A stretch of 64,000 nucleotides of DNA from Bacteroidota bacterium (GTDB lineage Bacteria > Bacteroidota > Bacteroidia > 2-12-FULL-35-15). This document shows positions 27,901 to 35,995 of the stretch, one piece after another. Position numbers and translations under genes: made by a program. A model generated the notes under the pieces. The model searched no databases and was not told where the DNA came from. It worked only from the letters and a program-made list of their open reading frames with translations. The stretch spans positions 163,704 to 227,703 of the forward strand of contig CANNHN010000005.1 in assembly GCA_947504725.1 (NCBI GenBank), given 5' to 3'. Each line of letters starts with the position of its first letter. The stretch's first letter is position 1.

Positions 27901-28679
27901 GTTGTTTGGATACAGCAAACGTGAATGTTTTGGTGAATGCATTGCCTTCTTCAACAATATCAGCAAGTGGGCCTTTAGATTTCTGTAGTGGAGATACATT
28001 AACATTGAGTGCAGTTTCAGGTGCTTTCGATTATTTGTGGAGTACAGCAGATACTACAGTTAGTATAATGGTAGCTACTTCTGGAAACTTCGTTCTTACT
28101 ATTACAGATTCGTTAACTGGATGTGTAAATATGGACTCAGTAACAACTTCAGTTTTACCTTCACCTTCTGTTTCTGCTGGTGCAGATATTCAATTAAGTT
28201 TAGGAAGTACAGTTGGTTTAGAAGGTTCTGGTTCTGGAATAATAACTTGGTTCTGGTTCCCGAATACCGGATTAACAAATTCTTCTATTTCGGATCCAAC
28301 AGCAGCTCCAATTGTTACTACAATGTATACACTAACGGGTACCAATGCAAATGGTTGTGTTGATGTGGACACAATGACAATCACTGTAAATATGGATTAC
28401 AATGTTATTGTCTCTAATTTAATGACACCAAATGACGATGGATTTAATGATAGATGGGTTGTACAAAATATAGAAAACTATCCGGATACAAAAGTAATTA
28501 TCGTAAATCGTGAAGGACAAGAAGTGTTTAGTTCAGATGCTTATGATAACAATTGGGATGGTACTAGTAAAACTGGTGGCAGATTACCTGATGGAACTTA
28601 TTATTACATCATTCAATTTAACAATGATGAAAAGATTTATAAAGGAGCCATTACTATTTTAAAAGAAGGTTCTAAATAA
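24930..28679 (+). CDS. Large repeat adhesin with PKD-like and CHU_C C-terminal domains
   Basis: 1249 residues. Signal peptide (1-20, ends SLAQ), a CARDB-like domain (~21-130), then nine repeats of ~88 residues (~133-920), each built on SVGGT..G...VC.G.N.G.L.L.G..G.V..WE.S.DGG.TW..I.N.T..Q.YLNL..TT.YRA.V..G.C. A PKD domain follows (WDFGDGNNSLSPAPTYTYG), then two further Ig-like segments and a CHU_C domain (SNLMTPNDDGFNDRW, IIVNREGQEVFSS, DGTYYYIIQFN). The CHU_C end marks T9SS export and surface anchoring. Each repeat has two conserved Cys, probably a disulphide. The PorP/SprF-like gene starts 55 bases downstream, the standard pairing for such adhesins (compare SprB/SprF). Confidence 0.95.
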   Translation: MRKIFTLLTLAFICNISLAQDISVTGITAPVSGCALTATENVTIRIFNFGTTLLAGQTFDVTYTINAGAPVTETVTLASNLLNASTMFYTFTTQANLSVPGVYLFDANTALIGDINASNDAFIGYSVTSVASSVGGTVSGGTNVCTGINAGSLTLSGHTGSVLNWESSIDGGTTWISISNVTTTQSYLNLTLPTRYRAQVQNGACVSANSTEAIMTIDPTSAGGTVSGTATVCSGVNGATMTAGGARVGTITKWQFSIDAGATWTDIVNVTTTQAYLNLVTTTRYRVVVQSGACATANSTSAIITVNPPSVGGTVAGGTTDCSGANAGNLTLSGHTGTVTRWEFSTNAGVTWTNIVNTTTTQPYLNLSATRYFRAFVTSAGCVGAYSTPDSIVVNPVSVGGTITAAATVCTGANAGTLTLAGNVGSVMYWEFSTDGGITYTNIANVTSTQNYLNLVATTIYRANVKSGACAAINSGTVTITVSPASAGGVVTMNDTVCSGINSGTINLAGQTGTVSNWQSSTDGITWTNIVNTSTSQTYLNIAATTYYQANVTSGACPSVLSSIDTITVEPPSVGGTISASTNVCFGNNGGTLTLSGHIGNVIGWEYSTDGGINWISIANITPTYIYSNIIVTTVFRAVVQNGSCVAVNSATAILTVDQVSVGGTISGSTTVCGGANSGTLNLFGYVGTVQSWESSIDGGLTWTSIVNNTAAQSYLNLLSTTVYRAIVANGVCSNDTSLTASITVDNPPFAGNLVANDTVCAGSNGGTLTLSGFIGTIINWETTTDGVTWFALSNTTPTQSYLNLNVTTYYRAFVNSGVCLGAISNIDTITVDAASFAGTITGAAPGCESANSGTLTATGIVGTVSDWESSIDGGATWVSLVNTTTTQTYLNLTDTTWYRVIVQSNLCSADTSAPVSVIVYPKPVASFTADTVCYGNATTFLNTSTIPSGFIQFNQWDFGDGNNSLSPAPTYTYGVAGTYVVTLLLTSNQGCLDTANVNVLVNALPSSTISASGPLDFCSGDTLTLSAVSGAFDYLWSTADTTVSIMVATSGNFVLTITDSLTGCVNMDSVTTSVLPSPSVSAGADIQLSLGSTVGLEGSGSGIITWFWFPNTGLTNSSISDPTAAPIVTTMYTLTGTNANGCVDVDTMTITVNMDYNVIVSNLMTPNDDGFNDRWVVQNIENYPDTKVIIVNREGQEVFSSDAYDNNWDGTSKTGGRLPDGTYYYIIQFNNDEKIYKGAITILKEGSK
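25326..27696 (+). repeat. Nine tandem ~88-codon repeats within the adhesin gene
   Basis: Nine consecutive units of about 255-267 bases. They are diverged at DNA level (no long identical stretches), so the array is old and less prone to slippage than a recent expansion. Units 5 and 8 lack one residue in the DGG.TW motif (STDGITW, TTDGVTW). Confidence 0.9.
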
Positions 28680-28734
28680 TCTATAGCAAGAAACAAAAAC
28701 GAAACTAAAACTACACTATTAAAAATTATATCCT

Positions 28735-30102
28735 ATGAGGAATTTAATTATACAATTTGCTCTTATTTTAGTAACAGGAACCACAATTGCTCAGCAAGTT
28801 CCATTTAGCAGTCAATATTATACAAATTCATTTGTGACAAATCCTGCTTTTACAGGAAATCATGAACGAGTGAATGCATTTTTAACTCATCGTTCACAAT
28901 GGACAGGTATAAGTGGTGCTCCGCAAACTAGTTATTTAACGATTGATGGACCAATTGAAGCAAAAAATATTGGTTTAGGTTTAAACGTATATTCGGATGT
29001 AACGGATATTATGAGTCGAGTTGGAGCATTTGCAAACTATTCTTATAAACTAAAAATTAATGACGATAATAATTTATTTATCGGATTAGCTCTTGGTGCA
29101 ATAAACAATAAGATAGATTTTTCAAAAGCGGTTGTTCGCGATGTAAATGATCCGTTTTTGTTTACAGAGTCACAAAGTAAAACTGCTTTTTCTGCAGATT
29201 TTGGATTGGGTTATACTTTCAAAAAATTAGAAGTTGGAATTTCAGCTCCTCAAATTTTAGGGAACACAATGAAGTATAAAAAAACAGATGATGGAAGTAG
29301 CTATTATACATTTGCTCGTCATTATCAAGGATCTATCAAATATGTGTTTGATGTTGTAAAAGATAAAGAGATCACAGCTTATCCATTAATCATGGTGCGT
29401 TATGCAACTGGTTCTGTGTTTCAATACGATGTAAATGCTGTATTGGATTGGAAAAAAATTGGTTGGATCGGGGTTACTTATCATAGTACTTATGCAGTTG
29501 CTATTAGCGGTGGATTGCGTTATAAGAATATAGGCGTTGGATATGCTTACGATTTAGGAATTGGGAAAGTGAAAAAATTCACAGGATCATCGTCAGAATT
29601 TTTGTTGAGCTATACATTTGGTGGAGGTGTTAAAAATGATGAAATAGTAAAGGAAGATCCTAAAGATGCAATAGTAGATGAAATGATAGCAAAACTAAAA
29701 GCTAAATCAGATACGAGTGAATTAGAAATTCAGCGTTTGAAAGATGCATTGGCTAAGCTGCAATCAGGTGAAGCAACAACTGCTACACCTAAAAATACAG
29801 AAAGTTTAACTGAAAACTTGATGCGTACTGGTAATTCAAGTGATTTTGTGGATGACAATGGAATGGGTATGTCTGCAGGTTTTTATGTTGTAATTGGTAC
29901 ATTTAGTAGCAAAGACAATGCAACTAAGTTTAAGTATGCAAATATTATAAAAGGATACACGAATACTCAAATAGTTCAGAATTATAAAACGAAGGCATAT
30001 TATGTATTTGTAAACAAATTAGATAAGCAAGGTGATGCTGAAGCAGAACAAGTGAAATATAAAACGGAATATCCTGATGTTTGGTTGCAAAAGTTAGAAT
30101 AA
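28735..30102 (+). CDS. PorP/SprF-family outer-membrane protein with coiled-coil and SPOR-like C-terminal extension
   Basis: 455 residues. Signal peptide (~1-19), then the family opening QVPFSSQYYTNSFVTNPAFTGN and HRSQWTGISGAPQTSYLTIDGP, followed by barrel strands to ~300 (ISGGLRYKNIGVGYAYDLG, SEFLLSYTFGGG). PorP/SprF proteins help attach or export CHU_C-bearing surface proteins such as SprB. Typical members stop at ~300-330 residues; this one continues with a likely coiled coil (~315-345, DEMIAKLKAKSDTSELEIQR) and a SPOR-like domain (~382-455, GFYVVIGTFSSKDNATKF, YYVFVNKL), which suggests peptidoglycan contact. It lies directly after the repeat adhesin, its probable client. Confidence 0.93.
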   Translation: MRNLIIQFALILVTGTTIAQQVPFSSQYYTNSFVTNPAFTGNHERVNAFLTHRSQWTGISGAPQTSYLTIDGPIEAKNIGLGLNVYSDVTDIMSRVGAFANYSYKLKINDDNNLFIGLALGAINNKIDFSKAVVRDVNDPFLFTESQSKTAFSADFGLGYTFKKLEVGISAPQILGNTMKYKKTDDGSSYYTFARHYQGSIKYVFDVVKDKEITAYPLIMVRYATGSVFQYDVNAVLDWKKIGWIGVTYHSTYAVAISGGLRYKNIGVGYAYDLGIGKVKKFTGSSSEFLLSYTFGGGVKNDEIVKEDPKDAIVDEMIAKLKAKSDTSELEIQRLKDALAKLQSGEATTATPKNTESLTENLMRTGNSSDFVDDNGMGMSAGFYVVIGTFSSKDNATKFKYANIIKGYTNTQIVQNYKTKAYYVFVNKLDKQGDAEAEQVKYKTEYPDVWLQKLE

Positions 30103-30126
30103 CACTGAGAGCTCTCCTCTAAGTAA

Positions 30127-30165
30127 TTTCGCCTCCTATCTTATTAGATATGAGGCGATTTTTTT
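30127..30165 (+). terminator. Rho-independent terminator after the adhesin-PorP operon
   Basis: CGCCTC (30130-30135) pairs with GAGGCG (30152-30157), extended inward by TATC/GATA after one mismatch, loop TTATTA, then a run of seven T. It overlaps the upstream ATG at 30150, so the following gene must start at 30195. Confidence 0.9.
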
Positions 30166-30194
30166 GTATTTTTAATTCTCAGAATTGTCATAAA

Positions 30195-31160
30195 ATGAAA
30201 AAACTACTCTTTTTATTTCTTTCTATACAAACGATTACTAGTATAGCTCAAAATGAAGTGATAGATACTTCCGGCTATCAAGTTCTAAGATACCGAATTA
30301 GCGACCAAACATTTTTAATTAAGTTGGATGCTAAAAATTCGGAAGCATATTTAAGGCGTTCATATTACAAATCACAGATTGGTAATTATAAGAGTTCAGT
30401 TGAAGATCTTGACATCTATCTTGAATTAATACCAACCGATTATCAAGCTCTTAACAGTAGAGGCTTTTCTAAAGAACGGATGGGAAATTATCTTGGTGCA
30501 ATAGATGATTACAACAAAGCCATTGAAATTAAACCAGATTATTTAGATGCTCATTATTCAAGAGCAACAAATTTTTATAAATTAAATAGATTCAAAGAAG
30601 CTCTTTCAGATTTTAATATAGCTATTGAGTTAGATTCTACATATTATAAATCATATCTATTTAGAGGATATACGAAAGAGAAATTGAAAGATTACAATGG
30701 AGCTATACTTGATTATAATGTAGTTATTAAGAATGTTCCCAATGATGCAAGGGCATATAATAATAGAGGAATGGCGAAATTTTTCTTGAATGATTTTATA
30801 AGTGCATTGGCTGATATGAACCTTGCAATTGGTATTGATCCGAATTACGCACAAGCATATAATAAAAGAGGGCAAACGAAATATATGCTGAAAGATATTG
30901 ATGGTGCAATGCTGGATTATAATAAATCGGCTGAATTGGATCCCCTGAATTCATCTGTATTTTGTAATAGAGGAACAGTTTTTGCAGAAAAAAAGGAGTA
31001 TCAAGAAGCAATAAAAGATTTTACTAAATCAATTGAATTAGATGAATCTAATTCAGAATCATATTCGAGTCGTGGAATAGTTTATGAAGCTTTAGGGAGT
31101 TTCGAAAAAGCCAAAGATGATTTTAAGATCGCTGAAGCGATTCGAAAAACGCAAAAGTAA
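30195..31160 (+). CDS. Secreted TPR-repeat protein
   Basis: 321 residues from ATG 30195; an upstream ATG at 30150 is rejected because it lies inside the terminator hairpin and the signal peptide (MKKLLFLFLSIQTITSIAQ) begins at 30195. Eight tetratricopeptide repeats of 34 residues fill ~55-320, e.g. ALNSRGFSKERMGNYLGAIDDYNKAIEIKPD and AYNNRGMAKFFLNDFISALADMNLAIGIDP. TPRs bind protein partners; here in the periplasm. No catalytic domain. Two more single genes follow on the same strand with ~50-base gaps. Confidence 0.92.
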   Translation: MKKLLFLFLSIQTITSIAQNEVIDTSGYQVLRYRISDQTFLIKLDAKNSEAYLRRSYYKSQIGNYKSSVEDLDIYLELIPTDYQALNSRGFSKERMGNYLGAIDDYNKAIEIKPDYLDAHYSRATNFYKLNRFKEALSDFNIAIELDSTYYKSYLFRGYTKEKLKDYNGAILDYNVVIKNVPNDARAYNNRGMAKFFLNDFISALADMNLAIGIDPNYAQAYNKRGQTKYMLKDIDGAMLDYNKSAELDPLNSSVFCNRGTVFAEKKEYQEAIKDFTKSIELDESNSESYSSRGIVYEALGSFEKAKDDFKIAEAIRKTQK

Positions 31161-31213
31161 TGTGTTATGAATACACCTATAGTTTTCTTTTTTAGACAGT
31201 CTTTTTTATATAA

Positions 31214-32305
31214 ATGAGAGTACTATTGTCTTTTTTGTTTTTATTTATTTGCTCATTTTTATCTGGGCAATCTACGAATGTCCTTTTCGGAGAACGTGAC
31301 TTAAAAATCGAACAGCCTGCTGTTTATATCGATAAAGAAGGAAGTTTTTATCCTGATTATCTAATTTCCAATTCCTCTTTGGATAATTGTAACGCTTCTC
31401 TTATAAATTGGTACTCTAAAAATCAAAACGATTTTATGGTAATTTCAAAAAAATACAATTGCTTATTTGATAAATATAGTGTCGAAAATTGCAATATCTT
31501 AAACGACTCCATTATCTCATCCATAAAAAAATCAATTTTTTCAAAAAAAGGAACAACTACTTCTGTTAGTTTTTTGATTCATGGTTACAGAAAACCCTTT
31601 GTAAAATCAAATGGCGATCGTACTTCTTCTAGAGATTATGCTATTATGAAGGAAACTTTTCAGCTAAAATTAAATACTTTGTTTGTTGAAGTGTATTGGG
31701 ATGCTATGTATGATTGTTGTTATTCAACAAATAGAAAAAAGAACAAAGTTCTGTACAGACTATTGGAAGAAGCAGAAAAAAATGCAATCCCAGTGGGACA
31801 AGGCTTACGTAAAGTGTTTTGTAATTTAAAATTCGACACCGTTAATATCATTACTCATAGTTTAGGTGCAAAGGTTGCTTTGAACTCCTTGTTTAATTCA
31901 AGCGAAAGTGATTTGCCTACTCCAACTAATAATAGGATAAATCTTTGTCTAATTGCTCCTGCGCTTTCGGCCGATGAATCATTTGAAAAGTATTATAATC
32001 GTAAAACAAATCTTGATTTTAAAAAGAAAGATAATTACAGATTGTTGATTGGTTATAATGACCACGATTTTGTATTACGAAAAAAAGTAGGTTGGTTTGG
32101 GCCAGGTCCATTTAGATATGTGAATACAACATTAGGTTGTAATCACAAGGGGTGTGTTTTGGATTTAAAAAAATACTTTGCAAAGGAGTTCGTGAACTCT
32201 CCCATACTTTTGTTCAATTTGTCTTCCGTTGGACAATGCCATTTGGTTGGTTGTTATTGTTCTTCGGGACATTTAGATGAAATGATTGAGTTTTTGATAA
32301 AGTAA
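31214..32305 (+). CDS. Secreted alpha/beta hydrolase (DUF900-like)
   Basis: 363 residues with a signal peptide (MRVLLSFLFLFICSFLSGQ). The hydrolase core shows SFLIHGYRKPF (oxyanion strand), a long insertion, then NIITHSLGAKVAL, in which Ser of HSLGAK is the likely nucleophile (G-x-S-x-G variant with His at the first position, as in DUF900/VirJ-type lipase-like proteins). A late His in CSSGHLDEM could be the catalytic base. The protein is Cys-rich for a secreted one (CC, CNHKGC, CHLVGCYC), suggesting disulphides. Substrate unknown. No clear operon partner; the aminotransferase-like gene is 42 bases downstream. Confidence 0.75.
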   Translation: MRVLLSFLFLFICSFLSGQSTNVLFGERDLKIEQPAVYIDKEGSFYPDYLISNSSLDNCNASLINWYSKNQNDFMVISKKYNCLFDKYSVENCNILNDSIISSIKKSIFSKKGTTTSVSFLIHGYRKPFVKSNGDRTSSRDYAIMKETFQLKLNTLFVEVYWDAMYDCCYSTNRKKNKVLYRLLEEAEKNAIPVGQGLRKVFCNLKFDTVNIITHSLGAKVALNSLFNSSESDLPTPTNNRINLCLIAPALSADESFEKYYNRKTNLDFKKKDNYRLLIGYNDHDFVLRKKVGWFGPGPFRYVNTTLGCNHKGCVLDLKKYFAKEFVNSPILLFNLSSVGQCHLVGCYCSSGHLDEMIEFLIK

Positions 32306-32347
32306 ATTTATTTGTTTTATATTTACTAATCATATAAAATACTTCCT

Positions 32348-33607
32348 ATGCTTAACAAAAGAACTTTTCTCAAATCATTGCTTTTATTTTCAGCAATTCC
32401 GTTCACTTCAAAAGCGAAAAATATTTTGGATGAAATTCCGGAAGAACTTATCAAAGAAAAATTTGATGATTTCTGGTTGGAGATTCGTAACGACTATAAA
32501 TTAAAACCTGATTATATTAATCTGGAGAATGGTTATTTCAGCATGATGGCTCAACCTGTATTGGAAAAGTATTTGGCGGATGTGCGGATGATTAATACGG
32601 AAGCATCTTATTATATGCGTACTGTGCAATTTGATAATAAGCAAAAAGTAAATGATAGGTTGGCAGAATTGTTAGGTTGTGCAAGCGATGAATTAATTAT
32701 TACGCGTAATACAACCGAATCCTTAGATACAGTAATTTCTGGTATTGATTGGAAAGCTGGTGATGAAGCTGTTATGGCAGAGCAAGATTATGGAAGTATG
32801 CTCGATATGTTTAAGCAACAAAGTAAACGTTATGGTATAGTCAATAAAATAATTTCAATTCCACTTCATCCTAAATCAGATGAGGAAATAGTAGAGTTGT
32901 ATTCAAATGCTATCTCGCCCAAAACAAAATTGTTGATGGTTTGTCATATGATAAACATTACAGGACAAATTTTGCCAATCAAAAAAATATGTGAGATGGC
33001 ACATAAAAAAGGAGTAGAAGTGATGGTGGATGGTGCACATGCAGTTGCGCATTTTGATTTTAAAATTTCTGATCTGGGTTGTGATTATTATGGAAGTAGT
33101 TTACATAAATGGTTAGGCACTCCAATGGGAGCAGGAATATTATATATACGTAAAGAAAAAATAAGAGCTTTGTGGCCGATTTATGGCGAATATAGTTTTG
33201 CAGAGACGGATGTTAAAAAATTGAATCACACAGGAACGAATCCTGTTTCAATTGATATTGCCATTCATCATGCAATTGACTATCATCAAAAAATTGGTGG
33301 GAAACGAAAAGAAGAACGACTACGTTATTTACAAACATTTTGGACTTCTAAAGTGACAGATATAAAAAAAGTGTATTTGAATACTCCAGATAATCCAGCA
33401 AGGCATTGCGGAATAGCTAACGTTGGCATAGAAGGAATTAAACCAGCTGATTTAGCGAAAATTTTATTAGATAAATATAAAATATGGACAGTTGCGATTG
33501 ATTCTGCAAGTGTTCATGGAGTTAGAATTACCCCGCATGTTTATACAACAACGAATGAGTTGACTTTTTTTATAAAAGCTTTGAAGGAGATTGCTGATTC
33601 AGTCTAA
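32348..33607 (+). CDS. Exported class V aminotransferase-like (isopenicillin-N-epimerase type) protein
   Basis: 419 residues. The PLP fold is clear: ITRNTTESLDTVISGIDW (phosphate-binding area), VMVDGAHAVAHFDFKISDLGCDYYGSSLHKWLG with the Schiff-base Lys254 in LHKW, and an aspartate of DGAHA that contacts the PLP ring. It belongs to the class V group that includes cysteine desulfurases and isopenicillin N epimerase-like enzymes. The N terminus (KRTFLKSLLLFSAIPFTSKA) looks like a signal, with KR rather than RR for Tat, so export of a folded cofactor enzyme is plausible but not certain. Substrate unknown. Ends two bases from the convergent HD gene. Confidence 0.9.
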   Translation: MLNKRTFLKSLLLFSAIPFTSKAKNILDEIPEELIKEKFDDFWLEIRNDYKLKPDYINLENGYFSMMAQPVLEKYLADVRMINTEASYYMRTVQFDNKQKVNDRLAELLGCASDELIITRNTTESLDTVISGIDWKAGDEAVMAEQDYGSMLDMFKQQSKRYGIVNKIISIPLHPKSDEEIVELYSNAISPKTKLLMVCHMINITGQILPIKKICEMAHKKGVEVMVDGAHAVAHFDFKISDLGCDYYGSSLHKWLGTPMGAGILYIRKEKIRALWPIYGEYSFAETDVKKLNHTGTNPVSIDIAIHHAIDYHQKIGGKRKEERLRYLQTFWTSKVTDIKKVYLNTPDNPARHCGIANVGIEGIKPADLAKILLDKYKIWTVAIDSASVHGVRITPHVYTTTNELTFFIKALKEIADSV

Positions 33608-33609
33608 GT

Positions 33610-35673
33610 TCAACGGGGATATTCAACCCTTACGTGATATACGTTCATTAATTTCTTTTTAAAGATTTTTTTGAGTGTATTGATGTCTTTAAAAGTAATA
33701 TCAGAATTAGCATATTGATTTTGTTCAATTTGTGTATTGATTATTTTTTCAACTAGTTCATCAATACTTTCTACATCATATTTCTTTAGACTGCGAGATG
33801 CTGCTTCTACCGAGTCGGCCATCATCAATACAGCTGTTTCTTTCGAAAATGGAATGGGTCCAGGGTAATGAAATTTTGATTCATCGATTTTTTCTTCAGG
33901 AAATGCATTTTGGAAAGAACGGTAAAAGTAACCAGTAATGCTAGTTCCGTGGTGTGTTCTGATGAAATCAATGATTTGTTCAGGTAAATTATTGCGCTTA
34001 GCAATTTCAATTCCTTTGATTACGTGAGAAATAATTATGGCAGCACTTTCATCAAAACTCATTTCATCGTGCGGGTTCATTCCGTTCGCTTGATTCTCAA
34101 TAAAATACATTGGCATTTCCATTTTTCCAATATCGTGATAGAGTGCTCCTGTTCTTACTAGTAAGGCATTTCCTCCTATATTGTAAATGGCTTCTTCAGC
34201 TAAATTAGCAACTTGTAAAGAGTGTTGGAATGTTCCAGGAGCACGCGAAGCTAATTCTCTTAAAAGCTTTCCATTGGTATCTGATAATTCCAAAAGAGAA
34301 ACATCTGAAATAAATCCAAATAATTTTTCGAATACAAAAATGAGTGGATATGAAAATAAAGTAAGTAATGCACTTATTCCAAACCAAGCAAAATCTGTTA
34401 ACAAAATAGCATCGCTACCTCCTTCCTGAATTATTGTTATTCCAACAAATGCAACACTGTATGTTAAGAAAATGACTCCTGAAGAAATAAATATTTGCGA
34501 TCTATTACGCATGTTTACAATGCTAAAGATTGCAACCATTCCACCAAGTAATTGAATAAATGTATATTCAAATCGATCTGGTGCCATAAACGAAACGATT
34601 AATACTGTAACCAAATGTGTGAATAGAGCGATACGAGTATCATAAAAGGCTCTTATAATTATAGGTAAAATGCAAAATGGTAGAATATAAATGCTGAAAG
34701 ATTGAGAGCCATTTGAAAAATGCGCCATCAATACTTGCAAGAAAATTAATATTAATATAAATGTGATTTTTGCATTATCTAAAAATATATCTTTTCTGAA
34801 AAAACCAAGAAATGCTATCAATACACACAAGCAAGATGAAACAATTAAAATTTGTCCAAGTATTATGAATAAATAATCATTAGAACTCCCACTTTGTCCT
34901 TCGTATTCAGATTTTAGAGACTCGAGGATTTGAAATTTTTGCCCATCAATAATTTCTCCTTTTGAAATAATGCTTTGTTCTTTTAGAATAATATCTCGAG
35001 ATGGAGATATGTCATCGATACTTTGTTTTAGTATTTTTTCAGAGGTTCCTTTGTCGTAAAAGATTGTATGTGCAATACAATTTTCTAAAATTGGTAATAA
35101 TTGTTTTGAATCTACACCGTTTACATTGTTTAATTTCGATTGCTGGTATTCATATGCAGAAGTGATGGTGAAGAAGTCTCGTAATTCATGTTCTTCAGCA
35201 ACATTATTGTCTAGCACATAAATAGAGAAGTCGGATGGTTTTGTGTCAATACTTGCGTTAGGTTCAACAATTCCTTTGCTATATATTGAGTCTAAAATCT
35301 TTTCTCCTAAAGCAAGTGTTTTTGTTTTTAGTGCGTTGTTCTTTTTGTTGTCCCAGCTTTTGTCGATTTCAAATCTTAGTTGTTCTTTTTTAGCTGCTAC
35401 AATATTTTTGTCGATCTTGAAATATGGTTTTGAGTTGGAAATAACGTCAGATTTTTCTTTTCGTATTTCATCCGCTGATTTTTTTATTGCAAAATCGAAT
35501 GGAGCAATCAAATCTTCGTGTAACCAAGGTTTTCCTTTTAGATTTTGAAATTCGTATTTGAACTTGCCTTGTTTTGGAAAAATAAAAACAATTGCTGCTA
35601 CTGCGATACAAAAAAGTATACCCTTATATATTTCAGGGTGTGAATGTCGAATGAAAGAAATGAATTTTTTCAT
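33610..35673 (-). CDS. PgpH-like 7TM-HD cyclic-di-AMP phosphodiesterase
   Basis: 687 residues. One N-terminal helix (~18-34), a large extracytoplasmic 7TMR-HDED domain (~35-265; DLIAPFDFAIKKSADEIRKEK), about seven membrane helices (~270-445), and a cytoplasmic HD domain (~480-640). Metal ligands: His484 (FQHS), His513-Asp514 (YHDIGKM), His550, His574-575 and Asp620 (MMADS). The arrangement is that of PgpH, which hydrolyses the second messenger cyclic-di-AMP; substrate here is by family. It tunes osmotic and cell-wall homeostasis in organisms that have c-di-AMP. Monocistronic, convergent with the preceding gene. Confidence 0.93.
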   Translation of the reverse strand: MKKFISFIRHSHPEIYKGILFCIAVAAIVFIFPKQGKFKYEFQNLKGKPWLHEDLIAPFDFAIKKSADEIRKEKSDVISNSKPYFKIDKNIVAAKKEQLRFEIDKSWDNKKNNALKTKTLALGEKILDSIYSKGIVEPNASIDTKPSDFSIYVLDNNVAEEHELRDFFTITSAYEYQQSKLNNVNGVDSKQLLPILENCIAHTIFYDKGTSEKILKQSIDDISPSRDIILKEQSIISKGEIIDGQKFQILESLKSEYEGQSGSSNDYLFIILGQILIVSSCLCVLIAFLGFFRKDIFLDNAKITFILILIFLQVLMAHFSNGSQSFSIYILPFCILPIIIRAFYDTRIALFTHLVTVLIVSFMAPDRFEYTFIQLLGGMVAIFSIVNMRNRSQIFISSGVIFLTYSVAFVGITIIQEGGSDAILLTDFAWFGISALLTLFSYPLIFVFEKLFGFISDVSLLELSDTNGKLLRELASRAPGTFQHSLQVANLAEEAIYNIGGNALLVRTGALYHDIGKMEMPMYFIENQANGMNPHDEMSFDESAAIIISHVIKGIEIAKRNNLPEQIIDFIRTHHGTSITGYFYRSFQNAFPEEKIDESKFHYPGPIPFSKETAVLMMADSVEAASRSLKKYDVESIDELVEKIINTQIEQNQYANSDITFKDINTLKKIFKKKLMNVYHVRVEYPR

Positions 35674-35787
35674 ATACGAAAATAACTAATAGTTGAGTGG
35701 TTTGGAAAGGGAGAAGAAGGTAGTTTGTACACAGGTTTATTCACAATCCGCGATGGGGCTCTTTCGAAGACATTTAATACTTAAATA

Positions 35788-35874
35788 CCGTCATTCCGTG
35801 CCACGACACGGAATCTGCCAGTTAAACGCACTGCTCCCATTCGTGAGATCCCGTGTCGTGGCACGGGATGACGG
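35788..35874. repeat. Dispersed palindromic element (CCGTCATYCCGTGCCACGAC family)
   Basis: Left arm 35788-35816 and right arm 35846-35874 are 29-base inverted repeats with two mismatches, loop 29 bases. Each arm also contains a smaller dyad (ATCCCGTG/CACGGGAT). A related single arm is at 52490-52518. Confidence 0.93.
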
Positions 35875-35913
35875 TTGTAGAGGGAAAGGGCTGTGAATAA
35901 AGGCATCTTTCAA

Positions 35914-35945
35914 TTTGTTAAAAACCTTAATAATGCTTAAATTTG
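35914..35945 (+). promoter_or_regulatory. Promoter of the thiolase gene
   Basis: -33 TTTG at 35914-35917 and -7 TAAATTTG at 35938-35945 with a 20-base spacer, both fitting the Bacteroidota consensus. It lies about 50 bases before the ATG at 35996, just after the palindromic element. Confidence 0.65.
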
Positions 35946-35995
35946 TCTTATTATAATTCTCTAAATCTCTAATACAATAAATCAACAATTCTATT

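Larger units (their letters stand above)
35674..35995. other. Intergenic region with long hairpin and promoter
   Basis: 322 bases between divergent genes. It holds a long imperfect palindrome (35788-35874), flanking short pairing arms (TTTATTCACA near 35733 and TGTGAATAAA near 35892), and a good promoter for the thiolase. Short ORFs here are repeat-derived. Confidence 0.75.

Noticed and set aside
35693-35896. 67-codon plus-strand frame
   Set aside because: Mostly translated palindromic repeat; no conserved character or start signal.
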